Shown piece by piece: positions 8,082-16,306 of a DNA stretch of 64,000 nt. The notes under the pieces were generated by a model. It was not told where the DNA came from. It made no database searches and saw nothing but the letters and a program-made list of their open reading frames with translations. The position numbers and the translations under genes are program-made. The stretch covers positions 62,001 to 126,000 of the forward strand of contig JAEWQB010000019.1 in the NCBI GenBank assembly GCA_023460395.1, read 5' to 3'. Source of the DNA: Pseudomonadota bacterium. Lineage in GTDB: Bacteria; Desulfobacterota; Desulfovibrionia; Desulfovibrionales; Desulfovibrionaceae. Position 1 is the first letter of the stretch, and each line of letters opens with the position of its first letter.

Positions 8082-9353
8082 GTGGAAATTCGATATGACA
8101 AGGTTGCAGGGGGCGTGCGGCAGCTCCAGCAGGCATTGGGCGTGTATCTGGAAGCCGTCCCCGCTCTGCTGTGGCACGTGGATACCGTGCGCAATGAGAT
8201 GATCTTTTTTAATGATCATAAAGTAGCCGGGTTGAACGGCAGAATTCCGATGATGCTCAAGAATTCGGCATTAGCCAAAGCCTTGATTCACCCGGAAGAT
8301 TTCCGCGCATTTCGTGGGGCGCTGGGATGCATTCGGTCCCTTCAGCCGTCCGCGGTGTCCTTCCGGGTATGCGATGACGCGGGCAGTTGGCACTGGTTGG
8401 TCATGCTGGGCATGCCCGCACCTGATGAATCGTTTTGCTACGTGGGGTTGGTCACGGAGTGCACCGGCCTTGCGGAATCCATTCTGGGGCGCGAATCCGG
8501 CGTTTCTTTGCGGGAGAGCATAGAATTGCTGGATAATCCCGTTTTGTTGGTGGACTTTACAGACAAGGGAATTTCCGCTGCCAACGCGGCGGCGCGGGAG
8601 CTGTTCGGCTATGCGCAAGCGGAAGACTTTCCGGCGTTGGATAGTATGCTGTCGGGAGTCAGTGAGCAGTATCAGCGCAGCATTTATGAATATCTTATCT
8701 TCAATGCACAGTGGCGCGGAGTGCTTTCCCTGCGAGACGCCATAGGCGCACGGGTGCCATGCGCCGTGCAATTGCGCCCTGTTGCCCGCAGCGGCATTAA
8801 GTATCTGTGGGTGTCTCTGGAGCCGCTGGGGACTGTGGGAGAGCCGGAAACCTTTGGCGTTCCCGTAACATCGTTTGTCCCTTCCGCTCTGTATGGCGCA
8901 CTGGATACCGCGCACGATACCGCACAGGCCCTGCACGCACTGCTGGAGCATCAGCCTTCGGGCATGCAGGCGGAAGGCGTTATGCTCTCCCGCATTTTCG
9001 CCACGGAAAACAGAGTGGTGGTCACGGGGGTGGGCTTTCCCTTTCAGCAGATGGAGGGGCAGACGGAATATCCCTACGCCGGTTCCATCGCTGAAAATAT
9101 TGTTCAATACAACTTGCCATACTTAGTGGTGGAAGAAACCAGCCGGAGTATCCGCCCCATTGACTGGGCCTTGTTTATCCCCGGCGGGATACACTCGTAC
9201 TACGCGGAACCTTATTTTGAGGAAGGCGTGTTGCGCTACGTGCTTATTTTTTGCTCAACCCGTCCTGCTGCCTTTGATGCAGGCGGAGTGCCTGCCTGCA
9301 AGGACATGCTCACCCTGCTGGCCCGGACGCTGGAGCGTGTCGGACAACCGTAA
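8082..9353 (+). CDS. tandem-PAS protein of unknown output
   Basis: About 423 residues from a GTG at 8082, preceded by GGAG 7 bases upstream; the frame stays open to 7971 but lacks an earlier good start. Two PAS-like domains are visible, about residues 25-120 (LEAVPALLWHVD..., HPEDFRAF, SFRVCDD) and 150-250 (ELLDNPVLLVDF..., AANAAARELFGY). The last 160 residues (RIFATENRVVVTGVGFPFQQ ... LIFCSTRP) look like a compact alpha/beta or GAF-like sensory domain I cannot name. No kinase, GGDEF, EAL, HD-GYP, HTH or membrane segment is seen. It is divergent from pstS. It may be a partner of a separate signalling protein; function unknown. Confidence 0.75.
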   Translation: MEIRYDKVAGGVRQLQQALGVYLEAVPALLWHVDTVRNEMIFFNDHKVAGLNGRIPMMLKNSALAKALIHPEDFRAFRGALGCIRSLQPSAVSFRVCDDAGSWHWLVMLGMPAPDESFCYVGLVTECTGLAESILGRESGVSLRESIELLDNPVLLVDFTDKGISAANAAARELFGYAQAEDFPALDSMLSGVSEQYQRSIYEYLIFNAQWRGVLSLRDAIGARVPCAVQLRPVARSGIKYLWVSLEPLGTVGEPETFGVPVTSFVPSALYGALDTAHDTAQALHALLEHQPSGMQAEGVMLSRIFATENRVVVTGVGFPFQQMEGQTEYPYAGSIAENIVQYNLPYLVVEETSRSIRPIDWALFIPGGIHSYYAEPYFEEGVLRYVLIFCSTRPAAFDAGGVPACKDMLTLLARTLERVGQP

Positions 9354-9706
9354 GGTGCCGGAATGTCGTATCGGCGGGCAACTAAGCCGAGAGGGCGGAG
9401 CCTCGAATATTTGACCACTTCGCAAGGAGTGCCGCAGACTGCTGACGATGACCTGATGAAAAAATCAGGCGGAGTCAGCAGTTTTGCGTTGTTTCAGAAA
9501 GGCCTGTTCGCGTATGAAAAGGTGCCACGGGCGGAAATTGTCCGAAAAGACGTTGTTTTTCATTTTTGTCAAAAGATGGGATTTCTGCTTTTCAGAAAGA
9601 GGCTTCCTGCGTAGTATTTTATACGTCTCGCAGCTTACGCGGCGGAAAAAGGGGAGCCTCTCCGGCTCAGGGTCATACTGCGCACGTCAACCGCCTCGGG
9701 GGAATC
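9354..9706 (+). other. intergenic region between PAS gene and chemoreceptor
   Basis: It carries a strong two-part hairpin (9439-9481) ending in TTTT, a likely terminator for the PAS gene. The rest is AT-richer sequence leading to the chemoreceptor. No gene with a supported start is visible. A short GC stem (GAGCC/GGCTC) lies just before the chemoreceptor ribosome binding site. Confidence 0.5.
9439..9485 (+). terminator. terminator after the tandem-PAS gene
   Basis: CTGCTGAC (9439-9446) pairs with GTCAGCAG (9474-9481), and inside it CCTGAT (9452-9457) pairs with ATCAGG (9464-9469) around a GAAAAA loop. TTTT follows directly. The hairpin lies about 85 bases past the stop codon. Confidence 0.65.
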
Positions 9707-11746
9707 ATGAAACTCGGCTTACGCGAACGGATACTTTTGCCCATTTTGGCATGTATCGTTTTGGGAATGGGAGTCTCCTCCCTGCTGTCATACACTCAGG
9801 CGAAAAAAGCCGTGAGCGCCGCCATGAATGGGCAGGCCGAGCAGGCTGCTTCAACGCTGGCCCGCGAAATAACCACATGGGTTGAGGAACTCAGAGGCAG
9901 CGTGGTGCGCGAGTCTTCGTGGCGGGGCTACGCCAGAGTGCTGGCGAATGGCTATGTCGCGCCGGGAACGTTCATGGAGGCCAACAAGCAGCTTAAAGGG
10001 TTCGCCGATTATTCCGCATATACAGCGTCCATCAAGATTGCCAACGCGGAAGGCGTTGTCGTGGCTGGATCGCTGGAAGATCAGATAGGTACCCTGAATG
10101 TGGGAGATAGAGAGTATTTCCTGCGTGCCATGAAGGGGGAAAGCGTAGTTTCTCCGGCAGTGTACAGCAAGTCCAGCGGGAAACCGGTGCTGATGATCGC
10201 CGCTCCCGTAAAAGAAGATGCAGCGGTCCGTGGAGTGCTGTTCGCGGTGATCGAATTAGATAATCTGGCGCGGCGTATTGTGGACCCCATAAAGCTGGGG
10301 TCGTCAGGCTACGCGTTTGTCCTCACGGGAGACGGCAGACTGGTGGCCCACCCGGACCCCTCGCTTATTTTAAAAGACGAGGTGCGTGAAGAGCCGTGGT
10401 CCAAAGCCATGATTGCCAAACGCAACGGGCTGGTGGAGTACGAATTCCGGGGACTTTCCAAAATGGTTACCGTGGTGGAAGAGCCTGTGACTGGCTGGAT
10501 TGTGGGCGTGGGCGCACCCATTGAGGACGTGTATGCGGCGATAAGCGAAATTCGTACCGCCAGCATTGCGACGACCCTTGGCGTGACCATAGCTGCATTG
10601 CTGATAATTTTCTTGGTAGTACGGGGTGTGGTGAGCGCCATCCGTATTGTGGTTCGCCATGCGAACGCAGTGGCAGGGGGGAATATAGACGATTCCCTGA
10701 CCATGGCGCGTGGCGACGAATTGGGTGTTCTTGCCGACGCCCTGCGGACCATGGTGGACAGGCTGCGGGAGATGATCGGAATGGCGAAAAGCAAAACCAC
10801 GGAAGCCGAGGCGGAGTCGGCAAAAGCACGCGAAGCCATGCGTGAAGCCGAGCAGGCACGCCTTGCCGCGGAACGCGCCAAACGTGACGGAATGCTTCAG
10901 GCGGCTTCGCATCTGGAAGGCATCGTGGAACGGGTGCATGCCTCCGCCGCCACGCTGACCGGGCAGATATCCGAGGCCATGCACGGTTCGGAGCGGCAAC
11001 GTGAACGGGCATCGGAATCAGCCACGGCTATGGAAGAGATGAACGCCACGGTTATGGAAGTGGCCCGCAACGCCTCGCAAGCGGCTGAACACGCGGAAAG
11101 CGCCCGGCACAAGGCGGACGAAGGTTCTAGTGTGGTGGCGAATGTCGTTACCGCCATTGCGGATGTGGACAGCAAGTCCGGTGCGCTTCGTGCGAGCCTT
11201 GGCGAATTGGGGCAGCGGGCGGAAGGTATCGGCTCCATTATGGGAGTTATTTCTGACATCGCGGATCAGACCAATCTGCTGGCGTTGAACGCGGCTATTG
11301 AGGCCGCGCGTGCCGGTGATGCAGGCCGGGGATTTGCCGTAGTGGCGGACGAAGTGCGCAAGCTGGCGGAAAAGACCATGAATGCCACCAGAGAAGTGCA
11401 CGAGGCCGTGGCTGCCATTCAGGACGCTTCACGGGAAAATATTAAGGGAATGGAACAAGCTTCCTCCTCTGTCGCCCGGTCTACAGAACTGGCTACGGTG
11501 GCGGGTGATGCGCTACATTCCATTGTGGAAATCGTGCAGGCCAATGCGGATCAGGTCCGGGCCATTGCCACAGCCAGCGAGCAGCAGTCTGCCGCATCGG
11601 ACGAAATAAGCCGAGGGGCGGACGAAGTGAACCAGATAGCGCTTGAAACCGCGGACAGCATGCGGCGTTCCTCGGAAGCGGTGGAAGAACTGGCGGAACT
11701 TGCTGAAGAACTGCGCAAACTCATAGAGGAGTTGCAGCAGAGCTAG
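9707..11746 (+). CDS. methyl-accepting chemotaxis protein with periplasmic Cache sensor
   Basis: A 679-residue chemoreceptor. A membrane segment (about residues 8-28) is followed by a large periplasmic double-Cache-type ligand domain (about 35-270, with REYFLRAM, GKPVLMIAAPV and GYAFVLTGDGRLVAHPD). Then come a second membrane segment near 285-305, a HAMP linker, and a long coiled-coil signalling domain whose conserved tip is near 516-560. The ATG at 9707 follows GGGGGA; the frame extends 47 codons upstream without family-like sequence. Cache domains commonly bind organic acids, amino acids or purines; the ligand here is not evident. The C-terminus (LRKLIEELQQS) lacks an NWETF-type docking tail. 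Confidence 0.93.
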   Translation: MKLGLRERILLPILACIVLGMGVSSLLSYTQAKKAVSAAMNGQAEQAASTLAREITTWVEELRGSVVRESSWRGYARVLANGYVAPGTFMEANKQLKGFADYSAYTASIKIANAEGVVVAGSLEDQIGTLNVGDREYFLRAMKGESVVSPAVYSKSSGKPVLMIAAPVKEDAAVRGVLFAVIELDNLARRIVDPIKLGSSGYAFVLTGDGRLVAHPDPSLILKDEVREEPWSKAMIAKRNGLVEYEFRGLSKMVTVVEEPVTGWIVGVGAPIEDVYAAISEIRTASIATTLGVTIAALLIIFLVVRGVVSAIRIVVRHANAVAGGNIDDSLTMARGDELGVLADALRTMVDRLREMIGMAKSKTTEAEAESAKAREAMREAEQARLAAERAKRDGMLQAASHLEGIVERVHASAATLTGQISEAMHGSERQRERASESATAMEEMNATVMEVARNASQAAEHAESARHKADEGSSVVANVVTAIADVDSKSGALRASLGELGQRAEGIGSIMGVISDIADQTNLLALNAAIEAARAGDAGRGFAVVADEVRKLAEKTMNATREVHEAVAAIQDASRENIKGMEQASSSVARSTELATVAGDALHSIVEIVQANADQVRAIATASEQQSAASDEISRGADEVNQIALETADSMRRSSEAVEELAELAEELRKLIEELQQS

Positions 11747-11773
11747 GTCCGGGCTGCATCTACAAATTCCTTG

Positions 11774-11803
11774 AATCCCGGTGACTGCGAGGTCGCCGGG
11801 ATT
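11774..11803 (+). terminator. hairpin after the Cache chemoreceptor
   Basis: AATCCCGG and CCGGGATT form an 8-base stem, extended by a T-G wobble and GAC/GTC around a short loop. It sits 28 bases after the stop codon. There is no clear T-run downstream, so it may be a weak terminator or an RNA-stabilising stem. Confidence 0.5.
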
Positions 11804-11920
11804 CGCTGTCTCAGTCGGAGCCGGGTTTTGCCAAGAGAGGGGGCAAAAAAAATAAACGTAGTTCTTTTGGCCTATTAAAAAAAATATATTGGCCCCACAG
11901 GCGAAAGAAAATTCCGTGTC

Positions 11921-11949
11921 TTGAATACAAAATTTCCTTCTGCTAGGGT
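11921..11949 (+). promoter_or_regulatory. candidate sigma-70 promoter for the riboswitch-nrdD transcript
   Basis: TTGAAT at 11921-11926 and TAGGGT at 11944-11949 are separated by 17 bases, in an AT-rich stretch. A start a few bases downstream would place the 5' end just before the riboswitch aptamer at 11971. The -10 match is only partial. Confidence 0.35.
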
Positions 11950-11970
11950 TGTCCCCGTAGCAAATGCACT

Positions 11971-12134
11971 CTTCAGTGGAATGGCGGACCGGCTGTGTGT
12001 TCATGTCCCCCCGCCATTTTTTACAGGCAATCCGGTGTAACCCCGGAACGGTCCCGCCACTGTAACGGTTTTGTCATGCCTACGCCCGAAAGGGCGCAGC
12101 CATGCGGCACCGGAGCCAGAAAACCTGACTGAAG
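11971..12134 (+). ncRNA. cobalamin (B12) riboswitch
   Basis: The core contains CCGGTGTAACCCCGGAACGG followed by CCCGCCACTGTAACGG, the conserved junction of adenosylcobalamin riboswitches. The B12-box-like stretch AGCCAGAAAACCTGACTGA follows near 12115-12133. The closing stem is visible: CTTCAGT (11971-11977) pairs perfectly with ACTGAAG (12128-12134). Between them are CGCCC/GGGCG and other accessory stems. The gene downstream is nrdD, a B12-independent enzyme, so B12 binding would be expected to reduce its expression. The expression platform between 12135 and the start at 12348 is not certain. Confidence 0.9.
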
Positions 12135-12191
12135 CGGTTTCAGAACGCGAAGGGCACGAGGATGCCCGGAGCGCTCTCGAAATAAATCCCC

Positions 12192-12221
12192 AACCACCAC
12201 GCCGGTGGATATGTGGTGGTT
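12192..12221 (+). promoter_or_regulatory. hairpin between riboswitch and nrdD
   Basis: AACCACCAC (12192-12200) pairs perfectly with GTGGTGGTT (12213-12221) around a 12-base loop. No T-run follows, so it is not a classic terminator. Lying between the aptamer and the coding start, it may belong to the expression platform or insulate the aptamer. Confidence 0.4.
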
Positions 12222-12347
12222 CCGCCATCCGCATGACCCAGATCCCCGGCCATGAACAGCATGTGCCCGCGCCGTGTTGCGTAACATATTGTTGCGTCTG
12301 CATGCGTGTGTGACGCGCGTAGCGGTGCGTGCTGCTTCGGAGACGCA

Positions 12348-14414
12348 ATGCCCAAACAGATTCTCAAACGCGACGGTTGCATCGAAACATGGTCTTTGGA
12401 CCGCATTGCCAACGCTATCTTCAAAGCCCTTAAGGGGAGCGGTATTAAAGATCCGCTTCTGTCCAAGCGCCTCGCTGGCAAGGTGGAGAAAAAGCTTGAA
12501 GGTGTGGACGTGCCCGAACAGGAGCATGTGCAGGACATGGTTCAGCAGGTGCTGATGGAAGCGCGCCTGTATTCCGTGGCGGAACGCTATATTATCTATC
12601 GCGAAAAGCGTCGTGAAATGCGTTCGCAGAATCAGGCGTATGTGGATATTTCCAAGATGATCGAAAGTTATCTGGACCGCAGCGACTGGCGTGTACAGGA
12701 AAACTCCAACATGGGGCATTCCTTCCAGGGGCTTATTTTGCACATGGCTGGCTCAGTGCAGGCGCGCTATGTGCTGGAAAAATATCCTGAAGAAATCCGT
12801 CTGGCCCATAACCACGGGTATTTTCATATCCACGATTTGTCCTTCGGTCTGGCGGGCTACTGCTCCGGGTGGAGCCTGCGCGACTTGTTGCTGGAAGGGT
12901 TTAACCTCGAAGGCCGTAGCTGCTCCGCTCCGGCTAAACACTTCGACTCCGCCTGCGGGCAGATCGTGAACTTCCTTGGCACGCTCCAAAATGAATGGGC
13001 GGGAGCGCAGGCCTTTAACAACGTGGATACCTATCTGGCGCCCTTCATCCGCTATGACAAGCTCAGTTATGCGGACGTACGGCAGGAGATCCAGAAAACG
13101 GTCTTCAGCCTGAACACCACCTCGCGGTGGGGCGGGCAAAGCCCCTTTACCAACTTTACCTTCGATATGGTCCCCCCTTCGCATATTGCCAAGGAACCGG
13201 TCATCATCGGCGGTCAGTATCAGGATTCCACCTACGGCGACTATGCCGAAGAAATGGAAATGATCAACCGCGCCTTCTTGGAAGTCATGCTGGAAGGGGA
13301 TGCCGACGGTCGCATTTTCTCCTTCCCCATCCCCACCTACAACGTGACCAAAGATTTTGCGTGGGACACAGAGGCCGGCAAGCTGCTGCTGCGTCTTACG
13401 GCAAAATACGGTGCACCGTACTTCCAGAACTTCATCAATTCAGACCTGAATCCCGAAGATGTGCGCTCCATGTGCTGCCGTTTGCAGATGGACTTGCGGG
13501 AGATCCGCAAAAAGACCGGCGGACTGTTCGGAGCGGGCGATCTTACCGGGTCCATTGGCGTGGTTACGCTGAATCTGCCCAAGCTGGCCTATCTGGCGCA
13601 TAACGAAGAAGATTTTATTGATCTGGTTACCGAGTATGCGGAACTTGCCAAGGACTCGCTGGAGTTCAAACGCAAGCTGTGCGAACAGAATCTGGAAGCA
13701 GGCATGTTCCCCTACAGCCGCCGGTATCTGAAAAATGGGTATAACGGACACTTCTCCACCATCGGGGTTATCGGTGGGCACGAAGCCTGCCTGAACCTGC
13801 TGGGCAAAGGCATTGATTCTGAAGGCGGGTTGCGTCTTATGCGCCGTGTGCTGAATCAGTTGCGCCAACTGACCTTGAATTTTCAGGAAGAAACGGGACA
13901 CCTGTACAACCTGGAAGCCACACCAGGGGAAGGCACGTGCTACCGGTTGGCCAAGATTGACAAGGAACTCTACGAAGATATTAAAACGTCCGGTGATGCC
14001 GTGCCGTATTACACCAACTCCACGTTGCTGCCGGTGGGCATAACGGGCGATGTGTTCTACGCGCTTGAGCACCAGAATGAATTGCAGACCCTGTATAATG
14101 GCGGCACCGTGTTCCACACGTTCCTCGGCGAATCCGTTCCCGACGAAGAAAGCGTGAAAAATTATTTGCTTAAGGCCATGGGGCAGACGAAAATTCCGTA
14201 TATCTCGGTAACTCCCACCTTCTCCATATGCAAGGAGCACGGCTACCTGCATGGCGAGCATTTCAATTGCCCCACGTGCGGCACAGAAGCGGAAGTCTAC
14301 ACGCGTGTGGTGGGCTATTACCGGCCTGTGGGGCGCTGGAATAAGGGCAAGCAGGAAGAATACCGCGAACGGCAGGAATATGGCATGGGCTGCCTGTGCA
14401 GTTGCGAAAGCTAG
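12348..14414 (+). CDS. nrdD: anaerobic (class III) ribonucleoside-triphosphate reductase
   Basis: A 688-residue enzyme that makes deoxyribonucleotides without oxygen using a glycyl radical. Residues 1-92 form an ATP-cone allosteric domain (QILKRDGCIETWSLDRI). The catalytic barrel follows, with conserved segments such as RSCSAPAKHFDSACGQ and MCCRLQMDLREI. A metal-site pair C641-x-x-C644 (CPTC) with an upstream Cys628 precedes RVVGYYRPVGRW, whose Gly656 is the probable radical site. The tail ends GMGCLCSCES with three closely spaced cysteines, unlike the short E. coli tail. The ATG at 12348 has GGAG 5 bases upstream. The activase NrdG is not adjacent. Expression is probably controlled by the riboswitch upstream. 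Confidence 0.93.
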   Translation: MPKQILKRDGCIETWSLDRIANAIFKALKGSGIKDPLLSKRLAGKVEKKLEGVDVPEQEHVQDMVQQVLMEARLYSVAERYIIYREKRREMRSQNQAYVDISKMIESYLDRSDWRVQENSNMGHSFQGLILHMAGSVQARYVLEKYPEEIRLAHNHGYFHIHDLSFGLAGYCSGWSLRDLLLEGFNLEGRSCSAPAKHFDSACGQIVNFLGTLQNEWAGAQAFNNVDTYLAPFIRYDKLSYADVRQEIQKTVFSLNTTSRWGGQSPFTNFTFDMVPPSHIAKEPVIIGGQYQDSTYGDYAEEMEMINRAFLEVMLEGDADGRIFSFPIPTYNVTKDFAWDTEAGKLLLRLTAKYGAPYFQNFINSDLNPEDVRSMCCRLQMDLREIRKKTGGLFGAGDLTGSIGVVTLNLPKLAYLAHNEEDFIDLVTEYAELAKDSLEFKRKLCEQNLEAGMFPYSRRYLKNGYNGHFSTIGVIGGHEACLNLLGKGIDSEGGLRLMRRVLNQLRQLTLNFQEETGHLYNLEATPGEGTCYRLAKIDKELYEDIKTSGDAVPYYTNSTLLPVGITGDVFYALEHQNELQTLYNGGTVFHTFLGESVPDEESVKNYLLKAMGQTKIPYISVTPTFSICKEHGYLHGEHFNCPTCGTEAEVYTRVVGYYRPVGRWNKGKQEEYRERQEYGMGCLCSCES

Positions 14415-14444
14415 CCTTAGCGCTGTATTTACATAACGTCTCTG

Positions 14445-14480
14445 GGCGCCCCGGTCTTTTCGGACCGGGGCGCCTTTGTT
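14445..14480 (+). terminator. rho-independent terminator of nrdD
   Basis: GGCGCCCCGGTC (14445-14456) pairs perfectly with GACCGGGGCGCC (14463-14474), followed by TTTGTTGTGTTT. It lies 30 bases after the stop. Confidence 0.85.
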
Positions 14481-14553
14481 GTGTTTGGTTCTGATTGACG
14501 GGGAGGCGGAGTCGTTTGACTTTGTTTTCGCATGCCGATAGAGAGCTATCAAT

Positions 14554-15516
14554 ATGAAAAAATATTCACAGCAAGAAAATCCTGCAACGTCCCGCCCGGA
14601 TGGAGGGCGATCTGTTCCCGGAACCGAAGACGGCAGAGAAGCGTCTGTTGGCGAAAAGTGTGCGGCGGAAGCGACTGCCGGACAGGCTTCCCGGTCGTCT
14701 GTGGCACGCAGGGGAATGACCCCCAAGCGTGTCGCCGGAGCAGTGCTGCCGGGGGGAAAAAAAAGCCGTCAGCAGGCAGCCGCCGTAGCGTCTGCGGCGG
14801 GCGGTAAGGCGGGGCTGGGCAACTCCCGGTGGCTTGTGGAAAGCTATGTGCCGCTGGTGCGGTTTCTGGGAGTGTTTTTGGGGCATGGCTGCGAGGTCGT
14901 GTTGCACGATATGTCCAGCAAAGAGGCGTCGGTTTTAGCTATTGCCAATAATCACATCACGGGCCGCAGAGAGGGAGCGCCGCTGACTGATCTTGCTCTG
15001 CGTTTTGTGGCAAGCCGCGAGTATGAGCAGCGGGATTGGGTTATGGGCTATTCGTCCCGTTCCCGCGATGGCAGGCCGCTGCACTCCGCAACCTACTTTA
15101 TTCGTGATGAGGCGGGGGGGCTTGCGGGCATGCTGTGCCTGAATATGGATATTTCAGACCTGATGCAGGCCCGCGAGGCGCTTACGCGTATGGCGCAGGC
15201 GCTCTGCCCGGATCAGGCAGGCTGTGGGGCAGGTGAAGAAGCGGGCGCGTTCAGGCCGGAGCCGGGGGCGGACCCATGTCACAGCGAAACATTTTCTGAG
15301 TCGCTGGAAGATTTGACTGAGCAGCTCATAACGCAGGTCATTACTGCTTCCGATGTGCCCGCCAAGCGCATGACCCCTGCGGAGAAAATGGATATTGTCC
15401 GCACGTTGCATGCGCGTGGTGTGTTTTTGCTTAAGGGAACAGTGGGGCTTGTTGCGGGCTTGCTGTCCTCGTCTGAGGCCACAATTTACCGGTATCTCCA
15501 GAAAATAAGCGAGTAA
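14554..15516 (+). CDS. YheO-type transcriptional regulator (PAS_6 plus HTH)
   Basis: A 320-residue regulator. After about 90 low-complexity residues comes the YheO PAS-like domain (about 90-205: LVRFLGVFLGHGCEVVLHDM, YFIRDEAGGLAGMLCLNMD). A C-terminal helix-turn-helix of the same family follows (about 245-320, with PAEKMDIVRTLHARGVFLLKG and EATIYRYLQKI). Relatives include DauR-like and other regulators of amino acid catabolism. It lies directly upstream of ridA, a symporter and a cysteine desulfidase, which it probably controls in response to their substrate. The start at 14554 has only a weak GAGAG; a later ATG at 14716 would remove most of the unusual extension. Confidence 0.85.
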   Translation: MKKYSQQENPATSRPDGGRSVPGTEDGREASVGEKCAAEATAGQASRSSVARRGMTPKRVAGAVLPGGKKSRQQAAAVASAAGGKAGLGNSRWLVESYVPLVRFLGVFLGHGCEVVLHDMSSKEASVLAIANNHITGRREGAPLTDLALRFVASREYEQRDWVMGYSSRSRDGRPLHSATYFIRDEAGGLAGMLCLNMDISDLMQAREALTRMAQALCPDQAGCGAGEEAGAFRPEPGADPCHSETFSESLEDLTEQLITQVITASDVPAKRMTPAEKMDIVRTLHARGVFLLKGTVGLVAGLLSSSEATIYRYLQKISE

Positions 15517-15547
15517 TCCGCCGTATCAGGCGGTGGAAGTGTGTGGC

Positions 15548-15573
15548 GGCGCGTGCCCGAAAGGGTGCGCGCC
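15548..15573 (+). terminator. hairpin after the YheO-type regulator
   Basis: GGCGCGTGCCC and GGGTGCGCGCC form an 11-base stem with two G-T wobbles and a GAAA tetraloop. No T-run follows. It sits about 30 bases after the regulator stop and may end or attenuate its transcript. Confidence 0.5.
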
Positions 15574-15604
15574 GTCATGTTTGGCAATGGAATGATAAAA
15601 TTTT

Positions 15605-15633
15605 ATTGAGTCGTGAATAAAATGTATTGACTC
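15605..15633 (+). promoter_or_regulatory. inverted repeat ahead of ridA, possible regulator site
   Basis: ATTGAGTC and ATTGACTC occur 21 bases apart, placing the arms GAGTC (15608-15612) and GACTC (15629-15633) as an inverted repeat in an AT-rich block. TTGACT at 15627 could serve as a -35 box. Binding by the YheO-type regulator is only a guess. Confidence 0.3.
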
Positions 15634-15730
15634 TAAAAAAAATTATCAGTAGTCAAAAAAATACGCATGCACGGTCCGCCGACCGTACGTGCCATCCCCC
15701 GCCTTCGCGCGGAGAGTATAAGGAGAACCT

Positions 15731-16105
15731 ATGCCAACTATTATTTGTAGCGAACATGTTCCCGCTGCTGTTGGTCCTTATTCACAGGCCATGCAAAGTG
15801 GCGGCTTTATCTTCACTTCCGGCCAGTTGCCTATTGAGGCCGCCACGGGGACTATCCCCGATTCGGTGGAAAAGCAGGCACGCGTTTCGCTGGACAACGT
15901 AAAGGCTGTTTTGGAAAAAGCTGGCTCGTCCATGCGTCGTGTAGTCAAAACAACGGTCTTTTTGAGCGACATGGCGGACTTTGCTGTCGTAAACGCCGTG
16001 TATGCCGAATATTTTAGCGAGCCATTTCCTGCCCGGAGCTGTGTGGAAGTAGCGCGGCTCCCCAAGGATGTGCTGGTGGAAATAGAAGTTATTGCCGAAA
16101 GTTAG
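15731..16105 (+). CDS. ridA: RidA family 2-iminobutanoate/2-iminopropanoate deaminase
   Basis: A 124-residue RidA/YjgF protein, the usual family length. AVGPYSQAMQSGGFIFTSGQLP is the family signature, and the arginine in FPARSCVEVARLPKD is the substrate-binding residue. RidA hydrolyses reactive enamine/imine products such as 2-aminoacrylate, released by PLP enzymes and by serine or cysteine breakdown. AAGGAG lies 7 bases before the ATG. Its position ahead of a symporter and a cysteine desulfidase fits detoxification of that pathway's intermediate. Confidence 0.93.
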   Translation: MPTIICSEHVPAAVGPYSQAMQSGGFIFTSGQLPIEAATGTIPDSVEKQARVSLDNVKAVLEKAGSSMRRVVKTTVFLSDMADFAVVNAVYAEYFSEPFPARSCVEVARLPKDVLVEIEVIAES

Positions 16106-16150
16106 CGTAGTAAACCGTCTTTCGGTACGCCGAAAGCCGGGGCGGTAGTT

Positions 16151-16166
16151 GCCGTGTCGACACGGC
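16151..16166. promoter_or_regulatory. 16-base perfect palindrome between ridA and symporter
   Basis: GCCGTGTCGACACGGC is identical to its reverse complement. A shorter hairpin (CTTTCGG/CCGAAAG, 16119-16136) lies just before it. It could be an operator or a processing/attenuation hairpin within the module. Confidence 0.4.
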
Positions 16167-16306
16167 CTTCGCGAAGCCCGGAATGGTTCGGGGTTCGCAG
16201 GAATACCTTAAGAGCATAGCCGACTGGACGCTGAGGGGAAACGTGTGTGGAGCGTGTGGTCCAAGTATGCCATTTTCGCAACCGGAATTGCAAAGGAGCG
16301 CGCTGT

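Noticed and set aside
750..11400. The two chemoreceptor tips as inverted repeats able to flip the 10 kb between them
   Set aside because: Protein similarity is high but the DNA has frequent third-base changes (roughly four of five bases match), without long perfect identity.
13440..14726. Long open frame antisense to nrdD
   Set aside because: It mirrors the codon pattern of nrdD, has no family-like content and no ribosome binding site.
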